DNA of 64,000 nucleotides from positions 43,576-107,575 of the forward strand of contig JAUZSE010000002.1 of NCBI GenBank assembly GCA_030949725.1, written 5' to 3'. The DNA comes from Sulfurovum sp. Its GTDB lineage: Bacteria > Campylobacterota > Campylobacteria > Campylobacterales > Sulfurovaceae. The notes beneath the pieces were generated by a model. It did not search any database. It saw only the letters and a program-made list of their open reading frames with translations, and was not told the origin of the DNA. This document shows, piece after piece, positions 9,600-19,122 of this stretch. Each line of letters starts with the position of its first letter. Position 1 is the first letter of the stretch. A program made the translations under genes and the position numbers.

Positions 9600-10406
9600 A
9601 TGATTAAATTAAAAAAATGGATAGTTTTAGCGGTAGTGTTGGTCTTGTTTTATTATATATTTATAGCAAATATATGGGTAACACTGTCAATTTTAGCTGT
9701 TCTGTATGTGGCTTTTAAACTATTGAAAGTGTATGCAAGAAGTAAACTTATACAAACATCAAGTTCTAAAGCATTGTTTAGAGTGAGTGAGTTGGGGCTT
9801 TTTATTGCACTTGTTGCCAAAGTTGCAAAAGCAGATGGAAGAGTGCAAGAGTTGGAGGCACAGCTCATTGGGATTATGTTTGATGATATTTCTGGTATTT
9901 TCCCTAATAAAGAGAAAACAAGAATTATCTTAAAAGAGATTTTTAACGAAGAAAAAGAGAAAGAGGGTGACAGCAAAGAGATAGCTCAAGCTTTAAACAA
10001 AGTACTGGGACGCAGTAGATTAAAACCTAAACAGTATGTAGGGTTTTTGATCCAACTTGCATTTGTAGATAACGGCATTGGTGCAGATGAAGATAAAGTC
10101 TTGCGTGAAATTGTCAATGAGCTAAATATCACTTTAGATGAATATGCTGCTATCGTAAGTAAATTTGAAAATATGGCTCCAAACAATCAAGAGAGTATGA
10201 CGCTTCAAGATGCCTATATCATTTTAGGTGTCAATGAAAATGATGATGCAAACCACATTAAAAAAACCTATAGTAACCTTGTACGTAAATACCATCCAGA
10301 TATCATTAAGTCACAAGATAAAGATGACTCTTATATGGAAGAAGCAACTGCTAAAATGCAAGAGATAAATCAAGCGTATGGGATTATTAAAAAATTGAAA
10401 AGATAG
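9600..10406 (+). CDS. Membrane-anchored TerB/DnaJ-domain protein (DjlA-like)
   Basis: The 268-residue protein starts with one or two hydrophobic segments (residues 7-45), followed by a TerB-like helical domain (about 65-190, beginning LFIALVAKVAKADGRV) and a C-terminal J domain (about 200-268) with the essential HPD in RKYHPDI. J domains stimulate DnaK ATPase, so this is a likely membrane-tethered co-chaperone. The order membrane anchor, TerB, J matches DjlA. The ribosome site before the ATG is weak (AGAG). Confidence 0.85.
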   Translation: MIKLKKWIVLAVVLVLFYYIFIANIWVTLSILAVLYVAFKLLKVYARSKLIQTSSSKALFRVSELGLFIALVAKVAKADGRVQELEAQLIGIMFDDISGIFPNKEKTRIILKEIFNEEKEKEGDSKEIAQALNKVLGRSRLKPKQYVGFLIQLAFVDNGIGADEDKVLREIVNELNITLDEYAAIVSKFENMAPNNQESMTLQDAYIILGVNENDDANHIKKTYSNLVRKYHPDIIKSQDKDDSYMEEATAKMQEINQAYGIIKKLKR

Positions 10407-10509
10407 TTAAGCTTTTAATGAAATAAAGGGGTATACTTTTTATCCTTTCCTTAGAGTTTAAACTCCAAAAGGTATAATAGAGGCTATAAAAATGTTACAG
10501 GAGAGCTAC

Positions 10510-11088
10510 GTGAGCATTAAAGATGATGTGAATTATGTAAAAAAAGAGTTAAGTGGTGATGAAAAAGTACTTGAGAATGCCTTTAAATTAGAAACACTGT
10601 ATAAAAAACACAAAGTTAAAATATGGGCTGCTCTTGTAGCAGTCATTTTATTTTTTGCGGTTACTGCGGCTATGGATGCTATGCATGAAGCAAAACTTGT
10701 GAAAGCAAATGAAGCTTTTTTAACCTTGCAGACCAACAGTGAGGATGCCAATGCTTTGAAAGTACTCAAAGAAGAAAATCCAGCACTTTTTGAGCTATAT
10801 TCTTATGCAAAAGCTATAAAAAAACAGGATATTTTAGCTTTGGAGTCTTTGTCTAAAAGTAAAAATACTGTGATTTCAGATATTAGCAAGTATACGGTGG
10901 GTGTTCTCAATAAAAAGCCTGTTGATTCAAAGTTATATAAGGAAATGGTATTGTTTCAAGAAGCATATCTTTCTATAGGGGCAGGTGATATGCAGACAGC
11001 CAAAGATAAATTAGAGTTTATTGATAAACGTTCACCTCTTGGACCCATCGCGAGTTTTCTTAGGCATTCTACTATTAAGGAACATTAA
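10510..11088 (+). CDS. Single-pass membrane protein with helical-repeat-like C-terminal region
   Basis: I chose the GTG at 10510 because AGGAG lies exactly six bases upstream; an in-frame ATG at 10492 would place that AGGAG inside the gene. The product (192 residues) has a basic/acidic cytoplasmic segment, one transmembrane helix (about residues 36-55) and an Ala/Lys-rich helical exported part that may be TPR-like, similar in layout to YfgM/BamD-type envelope proteins. No specific family is assigned. Its TAA overlaps the ATG of the lipoprotein gene (TAATG), so the two are translationally coupled. Confidence 0.65.
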   Translation: MSIKDDVNYVKKELSGDEKVLENAFKLETLYKKHKVKIWAALVAVILFFAVTAAMDAMHEAKLVKANEAFLTLQTNSEDANALKVLKEENPALFELYSYAKAIKKQDILALESLSKSKNTVISDISKYTVGVLNKKPVDSKLYKEMVLFQEAYLSIGAGDMQTAKDKLEFIDKRSPLGPIASFLRHSTIKEH

Positions 11089-12101
11089 TGTATATGTTAT
11101 TGCTTACAGTGTTTACATTTACTGCATTACTTTTTTCAGGATGTAGTTCTAAAAAATATTTTGAACCTGCAAAGACCTTTTCAGCGTCAAATGCTTCTGC
11201 CTCTTATAGTGGAAATATGGTTGATCTGAGTCGTAATGGTGGAACACTTGAATCGGGACATTATATAGGTAAAGCAGGGGTAAGCAGTATCAAACTAGCC
11301 GATGGCTATAGGTTTTTAAATGAAAATAACAAGTATGTTTTGGCGGCGAATCCTGAAGGTATCTTAAATGTTATTGACAAAAAAACCAAAGAATCTGTGC
11401 GTGCAATTTCTCTTCACATACCCGTTGTTTCTGCGAGTATTCAAAATGGTCTGATAGGGTATATCCTTAACAACAATACTTTTGGTGTGTATCGTATGTC
11501 TAACCATAGTAAAATCATTGAAAGCCGTTCTGAAAAAACATTTGCTATCGATACAAGAGCTGCTAGCCCTATGTTTATTGAAAATCTATTGGTTATGCCT
11601 ATGCTTGACGGGAAGTTGATTATTGTCAATGTGGCAGATGCAGAAAATGCAAAAATAGTTTATATTTCGAGTGAAAAAATCTTTAATAACGTCATATATC
11701 TTGCACGTGAAGGCAATACTATGATTGCCGCAACACCTAAAAGAGTGATTACTTTGGGTAATGAAGGGCAAAATGAATATCAGGCAAACATCTCTGAAGT
11801 GACTGTATCTGGCAGTAGAATTTATCTCTTTACTAAAGAGGGAAAGATTATTGCTTTAAGTCATTCACTTAAAGAACTTGCTACTTCAAAGTATAAATTT
11901 GCACATTATGCTGTGGGTACAGCTTTTGGTGGAAGAGTATATGCCTTGGATCAACAAGGTTCTCTCATTGTTATGAACGCTGACCTAAGCAAAAAGAAGA
12001 TCTATGATTTGGGTGAAGTTTCAGAACCAGCATTTATCACGGGAAGAAAACTTTACAAAGATGGTAATGTGATAGACTTGTCCAAACTAGGTTATGAATA
12101 A
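11088..12101 (+). CDS. Putative lipoprotein with beta-propeller-like repeats
   Basis: The 337-residue protein has a hydrophobic signal ending in the lipobox LFSGC (Cys about residue 19). The body consists of repeated short beta-rich units (for example VLAANPEGILNVIDKK and GRVYALDQQGSLIVMN) of the kind seen in PQQ/WD-like propellers such as BamB. A BamB-like role in outer-membrane protein assembly is possible given the coupled membrane protein upstream, but this is inference. Its end overlaps the recombinase gene by 8 bases. Confidence 0.65.
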   Translation: MYMLLLTVFTFTALLFSGCSSKKYFEPAKTFSASNASASYSGNMVDLSRNGGTLESGHYIGKAGVSSIKLADGYRFLNENNKYVLAANPEGILNVIDKKTKESVRAISLHIPVVSASIQNGLIGYILNNNTFGVYRMSNHSKIIESRSEKTFAIDTRAASPMFIENLLVMPMLDGKLIIVNVADAENAKIVYISSEKIFNNVIYLAREGNTMIAATPKRVITLGNEGQNEYQANISEVTVSGSRIYLFTKEGKIIALSHSLKELATSKYKFAHYAVGTAFGGRVYALDQQGSLIVMNADLSKKKIYDLGEVSEPAFITGRKLYKDGNVIDLSKLGYE

Positions 12102-12913
12102 TAATTTATTAGAGGCTTTTGAAGAATATTTGGTGGTCACTAAGGCACTAGATATTCTGACTATCTCATCTTACCTTAGTGATCTTAGGCAGCTCTGCGA
12201 GATGACAGATAAAACACTCACAAAACTAGATACCACAGATGTATTAAAGTTTTTGGCTACCTTTGATAACAAAAGAACACTCAATCGTAAACTCTCTTCT
12301 ATTAATGCATTTTTTCATTTTTGCCATACACAGGATTTTAGACATGAAAAGATCAAAATTCCTATGACCAAAGTACCTAAAAATCTACCAAAATATGTAA
12401 ATAATACTGAAATATTGCAAGGTCTAGAAAGTATTGACCGTAGTAATGTGATGGGTTTACGTGATTATGCACTGATACTATTTCTCTATGCAAGCGGTTG
12501 TCGTATCTCTGAAGCACTTTGTACACAAAGAGCAGATATTGTAGAAGGATGGCTGAAGATACGTTTTGCCAAGGGTGAGAAAGAGCGTGTAATACCTTTG
12601 GCACCTATGGCTACTGAGGCATTGGAAGTGTATATGCAGTGAGCAAGATATGTCCAGTGCTTATATCTGGTTAAATTACAAGGGTGGGGTACTTAGTCGT
12701 ATCTCTGCCTATAAGATCGTCAAAAAATACTTAGGCGTATCTCCACATGTCTTAAGACACTCTTTCGCATCGTCATTAATCATAGGTGGTGCAGATCTTC
12801 GTGTAGTACAAGAGTTATTGGGTCACAGCTCCTTAGAAACTACGCAGATCTATACGCATATACAGAAACAAAATTTGGCGGATACTATGCATCGTTATCA
12901 TCCATTGCGTTGA
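12094..12913 (+). CDS. Tyrosine recombinase, XerC/XerD-like (one frameshift)
   Basis: The reconstructed protein (272 residues) has an N-terminal SAM-like core-binding domain (1-95) and a C-terminal catalytic domain. Catalytic residues seen are Arg in CRISEAL, His-x-x-Arg in HVLRHSF, His in LLGHSS and the nucleophile Tyr in QIYTHI. A premature TGA at 12640-12642 is bypassed by dropping one base near 12638. The frame then reads [13 protein letters not shown] into the rest of the domain. It is much shorter than Helicobacter XerH (about 360 residues), so I do not use that name. A second Xer-type gene lies at 29068. Confidence 0.8.
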
Positions 12914-13684
12914 AGTTAGCTACTCTATCATTCCTGTCATCCTTTATAGATGCCACACTCACACTTATTCAAGATATTTTCTCTAATATCTTGCACCACC
13001 TAGCCATCAAAAAGTGAGCCTTGTATTCTTTGCTCTTTTCTATCTATCTTTGGTGGAGTGTGATTTAATATCAACGCCTCCAACATAGCATTTCTATTCC
13101 CCTCACTCCCTCCCAAATGATAAAAATGTTCTTTAGTCACTATCTCAAACTTCTTCCAAATCGTTTTTAGATATTCATTCTCTCTATACTTGTTAGAGTG
13201 CCAAGTAGATAAGATAAATTTACCCTCAAAATTATCTAAAAGGTTATTTAAACTATTTTCATCTTCTGCATTCCACCCATTATAATAATCCACATATCTA
13301 TCAATATAAGGAGGGTCACAATAGAGTATATCTTCTTTTTTTGCCATCTTTATAGTCTCTTGAAATCCTTGATAAAGAAAAGTATAATCACTACTTTTGA
13401 TAATACGATGTATATTATCTACTTGATTGACTATTTTGGTCACATAAGACTTAGCAAAGCGATTGGGCTTTTTGCAGAAAGGTACATTATGACCACCTTT
13501 TTTATTAAAGCGTATCATTCCATTAAATCCTGCCCTATTAATAAACAAAAAATCCAAAGGGCTATGATGCTCATTAAAGCGTTTTCTCACCTCATAATAA
13601 TAATCTTCAATTCTAAGAAGTTTCTCTCCCTCTTCTTCCAAAAAAGCCCTCACGACATTGGGATTAATACTATCATCTTTAATT

Positions 13685-15133
13685 CAACACCTTAGCCAAA
13701 AACAAAAACAAAATATAAGCCAAAGCCATGAGACAACTACTATAATTTTAAACCAAAAAAACATAAAGTTATCTCATGAGCGAAATCATAACACTTCTAA
13801 ACTGTATCTCACCTATTCTTGCAAGAAAAACGCATAAACAACTAGAAATAATCATCCAATCCTTGCTCTCAATGCGAGGACGGATTACTATGTTAGGATT
13901 AAGTAGATGGAGTGAAAAAGGAGGGAGTTATCGAACTATCACACGCTTCTTTCATTCAAAGATAAATTGGGAAGAAATCAATTGGATGTTTATAAAAACA
14001 CATTTAATCAAAAAGGGTTCAGTCTATCTTTTGGGTGGAGATGAAGTAGTAGTAAGCAAAAGTGGGAAGCATACTTATGGGATAGATAGGTTTTATTCTT
14101 CTATCCAAAACCAAGTGATACAAAGTTTGGCATTTCTCAATCTTTCCTTGATAAGTGTAGAAACAAGAAAAGCTTATCCACTAAGTACACAACAAATAGT
14201 TCGAGAGAAAAAAGAAGGTTGTATCAAAGACAAAAGTGTAAAGAAGAGTAAGAAAAAGAAGCATGGTAAAGTTGGAAGACCTGTAGGCAGTGGGAATCAA
14301 GATAAAAAGATATTGAACTTTCTCCCTATCTTAAATTTGTCCAGGAGTCCGTAAATAAGGCACTTAAACGGATTGACAAGCATATTGATATTGTTTATTT
14401 TGTCTTTGATGGAGCATTTGGAAATAATCCTGCTGTACAAATGGTGAGGCAATGTGGATTACATATCATTTCTAAACTTCAAAAAAACTCTGCACTGCTA
14501 TTTCCTTATAGTGGAGAGTATGCAGGAAGAGGATCTCCTAGGAAATATGGAGATGCTATTGACTATGATAATCTTCCAGAACCCTATCTAAAATCAGATA
14601 CCATAGACGAAGATAAGAATATCCAAACAAAAATTTATCAAATGGAGATGTTGCATCGTAAGTTTGCTGATAGGCTTAATATTGTGATTATAGAAAAGAT
14701 AAATCTAAGCACAGGAAAAATTGCTCATGTAAATCTCTTCTCTACAGATTTGACATTGGACTATGAAAAAATTATTGATTACTATTCACTTCGTTTTCAG
14801 ATTGAATTTGTCTTCCGAGATGCCAAACAATATTGGGGAATGGAAGATTTTATGAACACCAAGGAAACACCTATCCATAATTGGGCAAATCTCTCTACTT
14901 TTATGGTCAACTTTTCTCATGGATTACGTCAAAACTCTACTATGAAAGAGATGAGTATTCTTGACCTAAAAGCCCACTACCATGGGCTTAAATACGTCAA
15001 AGAGGTATTTAAATTACTTCCGAATTTAGCTAACGAGTATTTAATTCAGAAGGTATCCATTAAGATTGCGAATTTAGGGGCTATTCACTCTACTGAGAGG
15101 GTGGGTTAGTGGGGTTTTTTGGCTAAGGTATTG
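13685..15133 (+). mobile_element. IS4-type insertion sequence, complete copy (IS-A copy 1)
   Basis: The 1,449-base element is bounded by 18-base inverted repeats, CAACACCTTAGCCAAAAA on the left and the same with C4 changed to T on the right. The target duplication TTAATT lies at 13679-13684 and 15134-15139. It carries one transposase reading rightward. Insertion inactivated the dam gene. A second, right-truncated copy lies at 49685. The two copies are a mosaic of near-identical and clearly diverged blocks. Confidence 0.9.
13776..15109 (+). CDS. IS4-type DDE transposase (one frameshift)
   Basis: The transposase would be 444 residues if one A were restored in the A run near 14305. The copy at 49776 has that extra A and reads through as [15 protein letters not shown] residues are suggested in GGDEVV and VFDGAFG, and the C-terminal part has an exact Y-2-R-3-E-6-K signature ([18 protein letters not shown]), typical of IS4-group enzymes. 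Whether this copy is active depends on whether the missing base is real. Confidence 0.85.
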
Positions 15134-15372
15134 TTAATTCCATTATAGAAGTTAATCAAATGAGGATTACTATCAGCAAGTATCGCCTTATCAGGACGAA
15201 TATTAAAAGCCACCACACCAGTACCCATAAAAGGTTCTATCCAAGTACCCTCAATCCTAGAAGGCACGACATCTTTTATCCACGGTACAAGCTTTGTTTT
15301 AATCCCTTGTGATTTTATGGGAGGTACGAATATTTTCATTTTTTTTCTCTTTTTATTGTACATTGATAGCCT

Positions 15373-15570
15373 CTAATTCATCTTTATAGGAAAATAAAGG
15401 TTCATATAATTTTTGGTATGTATTTTTGTATCTCCTATTTTATTCTTTTGAACATAAAGACAAGCATTTACAATAGCATATTTTTCTACTTCTGAACTTG
15501 AAGAGGCTTTCTTGATAAATAAATCTTCTAAGTTTTCATCACCACAGCTCAATGCTATGGTATCAGAGAG
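15373..15570 (-). pseudogene. Unassigned coding remnant
   Basis: About 60 codons are open on the minus strand, ending with a stop at 15373-15375 (product ends NLYFPIKMN). There is no start codon. The peptide has a coding-like composition (EDLFIKKASSSSEVEKYAIVNA). It follows the Rpn-type remnant in another frame, so it may be a shifted tail of that gene or a piece of a lost gene. I do not recognise the family. Confidence 0.25.
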
Positions 15571-15865
15571 CCAAACTCAATATCACTTCTTTACTCAATC
15601 CAGTAGAAAGTTGAATAGTTTCTAAATCCACTTTAGCTTTTAAAAGATTTCTTGCGATTTCAATCTTTTCTTGATTTACTCCCTCTTCAATTCCTTCTTC
15701 TCGTCCCTCTTCTCTCCCTTTAGCCTCAGCCGTATCCATTGCTGTGGTCATTGTATTTACCCAATCTCTATGATGTTTTAAACTTATAAGAAGTGGCTTA
15801 GATTCTTCACTTCCAAATATGCGTTTAAATCCAAAATCTGTAAATGGGTCTATGTAGGTTTGCAT
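15563..15865 (-). pseudogene. Eroded Rpn-type (PD-(D/E)XK) nuclease/transposase family gene
   Basis: The first 27 residues (MQTYIDPFTDFGFKRIFGSEESK) are the characteristic opening of Rpn/PD-(D/E)XK transposase-family proteins, and the last 60 carry the family's charged coiled tail (KGREEGREEGIEEGVNQEK) and a final helix. The normal 150-200 residue nuclease core between them is missing, so this 100-residue product is an internal-deletion remnant. It lies beside the IS-split dam gene. Confidence 0.7.
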
Positions 15866-15942
15866 TTTTTTCCTTTGTTTGATTGTAGCGTATTTTTCGA
15901 GTATCTAATAAAGACAAAAAATGAAAGCCATTTTTTTTGGGG

Positions 15943-18165
15943 CTACAACTCAACCACCGTAATCCCCAAGTTCCCAGGCATCCTGTAAAACTTCTCTATC
16001 TTAGGATGGGTTTTGAGGTATTCACCTACGATCTTAGACAACACACCACCACCCGTGCCGTGTATGATCTGTACTTCGTTCAGTCCGTTTACTAAGGCAT
16101 CGGAGAGAAATTTATCTACTCTGTCTATGGCTTCGTCTGCATACAAGCCTAAGAGTTTTACTGACATGGTAGCACCTGACTTTTCTACAGATACCGTTAC
16201 TTTTTTAGGTTTAAATTTGACTTTTATCTTAGGGGTGTCCCCTCTTCTTTTAAGCTGTGAGAGAGGTACACGCATCTTCAAGCCATCTACGATGATAGTG
16301 GCATCTTTTCCACGCAAAGAGACTATTTCACCTTTATGGGAACGGTACTTTACTTTATCCCCTTCTTTAAGCGCGACCTCATCTACTGCTTTGATCTCTT
16401 TTTGTTTAAAGTCTTTATGTTGATGTGCTACATTTAGAAGCCGTCTTCCTTCTGTGGATTCTTTTACTTTTAGTACTTCTCTGGCTTTTTTAGTCGCGGC
16501 ATTGTAACGGTTTTCCAGTGTGGCTATGGCTTTTCTATGTAGTTCTTGCAGTCTAAATTCTTCATCTTCTAGTGTTTCTTTTAGCTTCTCTACAGACTTT
16601 AACTCTTCATCTATTTTGGCTATTTTAAGTCGCATTTCACGCTCTAGTGTGGTAGACTTTTCTATGAGTTCATTGAGGTTGTCTTTGTCTTCTCCATAGA
16701 CTATCTTAGCTTTATTGACTATAGCCACAGGGATACCATAACGTTGTGCCGTTTCAAAAGCGTAAGACTTTCCTATACTTCCTTGCAAAAATGTATAGGT
16801 AGGTAAACGCCGTTCTTCATCATAGAGTGCTGCTATCAGTTCGACCGCGTCATCCGTAGCCATCAGTGAAGCCAAACGTTTATGGTGTGTGGTGACTATA
16901 AAAGTGATACCTTTTTTTCGTAATTCATCCAACATCACACGAAACAAAGATGCTGCTTCATCGGAGTCAGTTCCTAGTTCTATCTCATCCACACCCACAA
17001 TGGCATCTTCTTTGTTAAAGAGCTTTGCAAACTCTTGCATACGCCCTGCAAAAGTAGAAATGTCATTTTTGACCGATTGGGGGTCATCAATCACGGCTTC
17101 TATACTTTTATAATGTCCCACCTCTGTTTTAGAAACATCACACTTAAAAGGCAAAAGGTATTTACTCATATAGACTGCTGAAAGCATAGATTTGAGTAGC
17201 ATAGTTTTACCCCCAGCATTCACACCCGTCACCAACATTATTTGCTTACTCAAATTGATCGTGATGGGTACAGGGTTTTCTATGGCAGGATGTGCAAAAT
17301 CGTGTAACTTAATATGCTTTTGTTTAGAGGGCAAGACAAACTCATATTCTTTGGCCCTAGCAAAACTCACACGCGCCTGATAGTGGTCAAAACGGTCATA
17401 CTCTTTGTTGATGAAAGCCAAAAATCGTTCCCACTTAAAAAAGACTGCGGAAATGTCTTTACAATATTTGTAAATCAACACTTCTTTACTCGAAAGCAGT
17501 GCCGATTCTTTTTCTTTGAGATGGGAAATACTCTGTGGTATGATGTAGAAAAATCCTCCAGGAGACCGTGCTACTACTGTTGCTTTAATGGAATTATTGA
17601 AGCCACCACGCACAAGCAGGGTTTCTTCACCCCCGTTAAAATGCACCTGCGTATCTACCAGATAATCTCTGAGCCTAGAAGAGTGTGCCAGTTTATAAAG
17701 CATTTCTTTGATGTCACTTTTATTTTGTTTCAGTGCGCGTTCAAGTTTGAAAAGTTCAGGATCTTTCTCTGGATTGATAGTCCCTTCTTCTGTAAAATAT
17801 CCTATAATTTCTACAATCTCTTCAGGAATCTCTATACCTTGTATCCACGAGATAAGAGGCTCTGTAAATCCCACTGCACTTAAAGTATTGAAATACGAAA
17901 ACATAGAAACAAAGGCATAGATTTCATCTAAAGAGAGTACGCCCTGTTTTTTGATTCTACCCAGTTCTCTATCCAGATTGGGTACGGGCTTTGGTAGAGG
18001 AAACTGTACTTTAGAAAGTGCTTGTATATAACGATAATGTTGGTTAATATCCCCCATCATCGCAAGTGGTTTATCTCTGGCTAAAAATGTCTGAAATTGT
18101 TTTACATAGCCATCAAGGTCAAGTTTTTGAATAATGGTTTTTTCATTTGTTTGTTCTACTGACAC
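15943..18165 (-). CDS. mutS2: Endonuclease MutS2
   Basis: The 740-residue protein has a MutS-type ATPase with Walker A GVNAGGKTMLLKS (about residues 314-326), Walker B GVDEIELGTD, and the C-terminal Smr domain (about 660-740) with the HGTGGGVL loop. A long coiled segment (about 490-570) and a KOW-like basic part separate the two. MutS2 suppresses homologous recombination and, in some bacteria, acts on collided ribosomes. It lacks the mismatch-binding domain of MutS. Length is normal for Campylobacterota. Confidence 0.93.
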   Translation of the reverse strand: MSVEQTNEKTIIQKLDLDGYVKQFQTFLARDKPLAMMGDINQHYRYIQALSKVQFPLPKPVPNLDRELGRIKKQGVLSLDEIYAFVSMFSYFNTLSAVGFTEPLISWIQGIEIPEEIVEIIGYFTEEGTINPEKDPELFKLERALKQNKSDIKEMLYKLAHSSRLRDYLVDTQVHFNGGEETLLVRGGFNNSIKATVVARSPGGFFYIIPQSISHLKEKESALLSSKEVLIYKYCKDISAVFFKWERFLAFINKEYDRFDHYQARVSFARAKEYEFVLPSKQKHIKLHDFAHPAIENPVPITINLSKQIMLVTGVNAGGKTMLLKSMLSAVYMSKYLLPFKCDVSKTEVGHYKSIEAVIDDPQSVKNDISTFAGRMQEFAKLFNKEDAIVGVDEIELGTDSDEAASLFRVMLDELRKKGITFIVTTHHKRLASLMATDDAVELIAALYDEERRLPTYTFLQGSIGKSYAFETAQRYGIPVAIVNKAKIVYGEDKDNLNELIEKSTTLEREMRLKIAKIDEELKSVEKLKETLEDEEFRLQELHRKAIATLENRYNAATKKAREVLKVKESTEGRRLLNVAHQHKDFKQKEIKAVDEVALKEGDKVKYRSHKGEIVSLRGKDATIIVDGLKMRVPLSQLKRRGDTPKIKVKFKPKKVTVSVEKSGATMSVKLLGLYADEAIDRVDKFLSDALVNGLNEVQIIHGTGGGVLSKIVGEYLKTHPKIEKFYRMPGNLGITVVEL

Positions 18166-18276
18166 TTGAAGTATCCTCTGTTTTAAATTATTAGAATTAT
18201 ACTATAATACTTTCAACATAAGGAAATTTACGAAAAGTTACAAGAGACTAGTTGGGTAGATAAGTAGTGATTTTAG

Positions 18277-19122
18277 TTACACATGCACATTAGAAAGGTT
18301 CAGGCTGACTTGCGTGCCTACACCCTTTTCAGAATCTATATGTATATCTAAGCCTTCTTCATCACAATACGCCTTAACCAAAGCCACGCCTATCCCTGCT
18401 CCCTCTTTCGCATCATCTGCCTGATAGTAACGTTCGTATATGCGTAATAGTTCAGTTGGACTCATCCCTACACCTTCATCTTGCACAGATAAAGTATGGT
18501 TATCTAAGGTTACGCTAATCACACTCTCTTTGGAAGAGTACTTCATAGCATTGGAGAGTAGATTATCAAACATTTGTTCAAACCCTATCTTGTCCACTTC
18601 TATTTCATAAAATGCCACATCAACTATAAAAGTATTACGTTTTTGCTCTTGAAAATGACTCACACGTTCTTCTACAAGATCTTGCACATTAAATCGTTTC
18701 TTTTCTATGGTATGCATCTCTTTATGTATACTGTAGACTAGTTCATCATAAAGTTTTTTAAGTCTCACAGAGGCATCTTCTATTCGTACAAGACGCTTTA
18801 AAGATTTTTCATCTTTCATATTTTTTTTCAACATGGCGGTATTTGCTTTGATTGTGGAGAGAGGAATGTTTAGTTCATGGATAATATCATTGGTCAAAGA
18901 AGTCAAGGTATTTTCCATCTGTTGTTTAGGTGCAAAGATAAGTGCAGAAAGTACATATCCCCATCCTATAGCTACGAGCAAAACCAAAGCACCTGCTATA
19001 AAAAACTTAAATTCCGCAAAATGCCAATTTTCCAAAAAACGGTATATAGCAGTCAACAAAGTAAACATTGTCACAAAATATATCGCCGTAGCAACAATAA
19101 TCTCTTGAGGGCGATTTATCAT
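18277..19122 (-). CDS. Sensor histidine kinase
   Basis: The start is the ATG at 19122, because it overlaps the stop of the response regulator gene (ATGA). The resulting product is 281 residues, with two transmembrane helices near the N terminus and almost no periplasmic loop, then a HisKA domain with the phospho-acceptor in HELNIPLSTIK and an ATPase domain with N box (LLSNAMKYS), DEGVGM and GAGIGVALV. The lack of a sensor loop suggests membrane or internal sensing. It is paired with the regulator at 19119. The signal is unknown. Confidence 0.88.
   Translation of the reverse strand: MINRPQEIIVATAIYFVTMFTLLTAIYRFLENWHFAEFKFFIAGALVLLVAIGWGYVLSALIFAPKQQMENTLTSLTNDIIHELNIPLSTIKANTAMLKKNMKDEKSLKRLVRIEDASVRLKKLYDELVYSIHKEMHTIEKKRFNVQDLVEERVSHFQEQKRNTFIVDVAFYEIEVDKIGFEQMFDNLLSNAMKYSSKESVISVTLDNHTLSVQDEGVGMSPTELLRIYERYYQADDAKEGAGIGVALVKAYCDEEGLDIHIDSEKGVGTQVSLNLSNVHV

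Larger units (their letters stand above)
13000..15339 (-). pseudogene. dam: Dam-type (D12 class) adenine methyltransferase, interrupted by an IS
   Basis: The N-terminal part (15339-15134) has SAM motif [10 protein letters not shown]. The C-terminal part (13678-13000) has the catalytic DPPY (YCDPPYIDRY). Removing the IS at 13685-15133 and one copy of its TTAATT duplication restores a single frame of 295 codons reading FYNGIKDDSINPNVVRAFLE across the join, a normal length for the family. Such enzymes usually modify adenine in GATC. No cognate restriction gene is visible, so it may have been an orphan methyltransferase. The probable start is the ATG of MKIFVPP; a slightly longer start at 15363 is possible. 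Confidence 0.85.

Noticed and set aside
12094..12913. XerH
   Set aside because: The protein is about 90 residues shorter than Helicobacter XerH and looks like a generic XerC/XerD enzyme; no difH site was identified.
13000..15865. A complete restriction-modification or phage-defence system
   Set aside because: Only an interrupted methyltransferase and an eroded Rpn remnant are present; no restriction endonuclease or specificity subunit was found.
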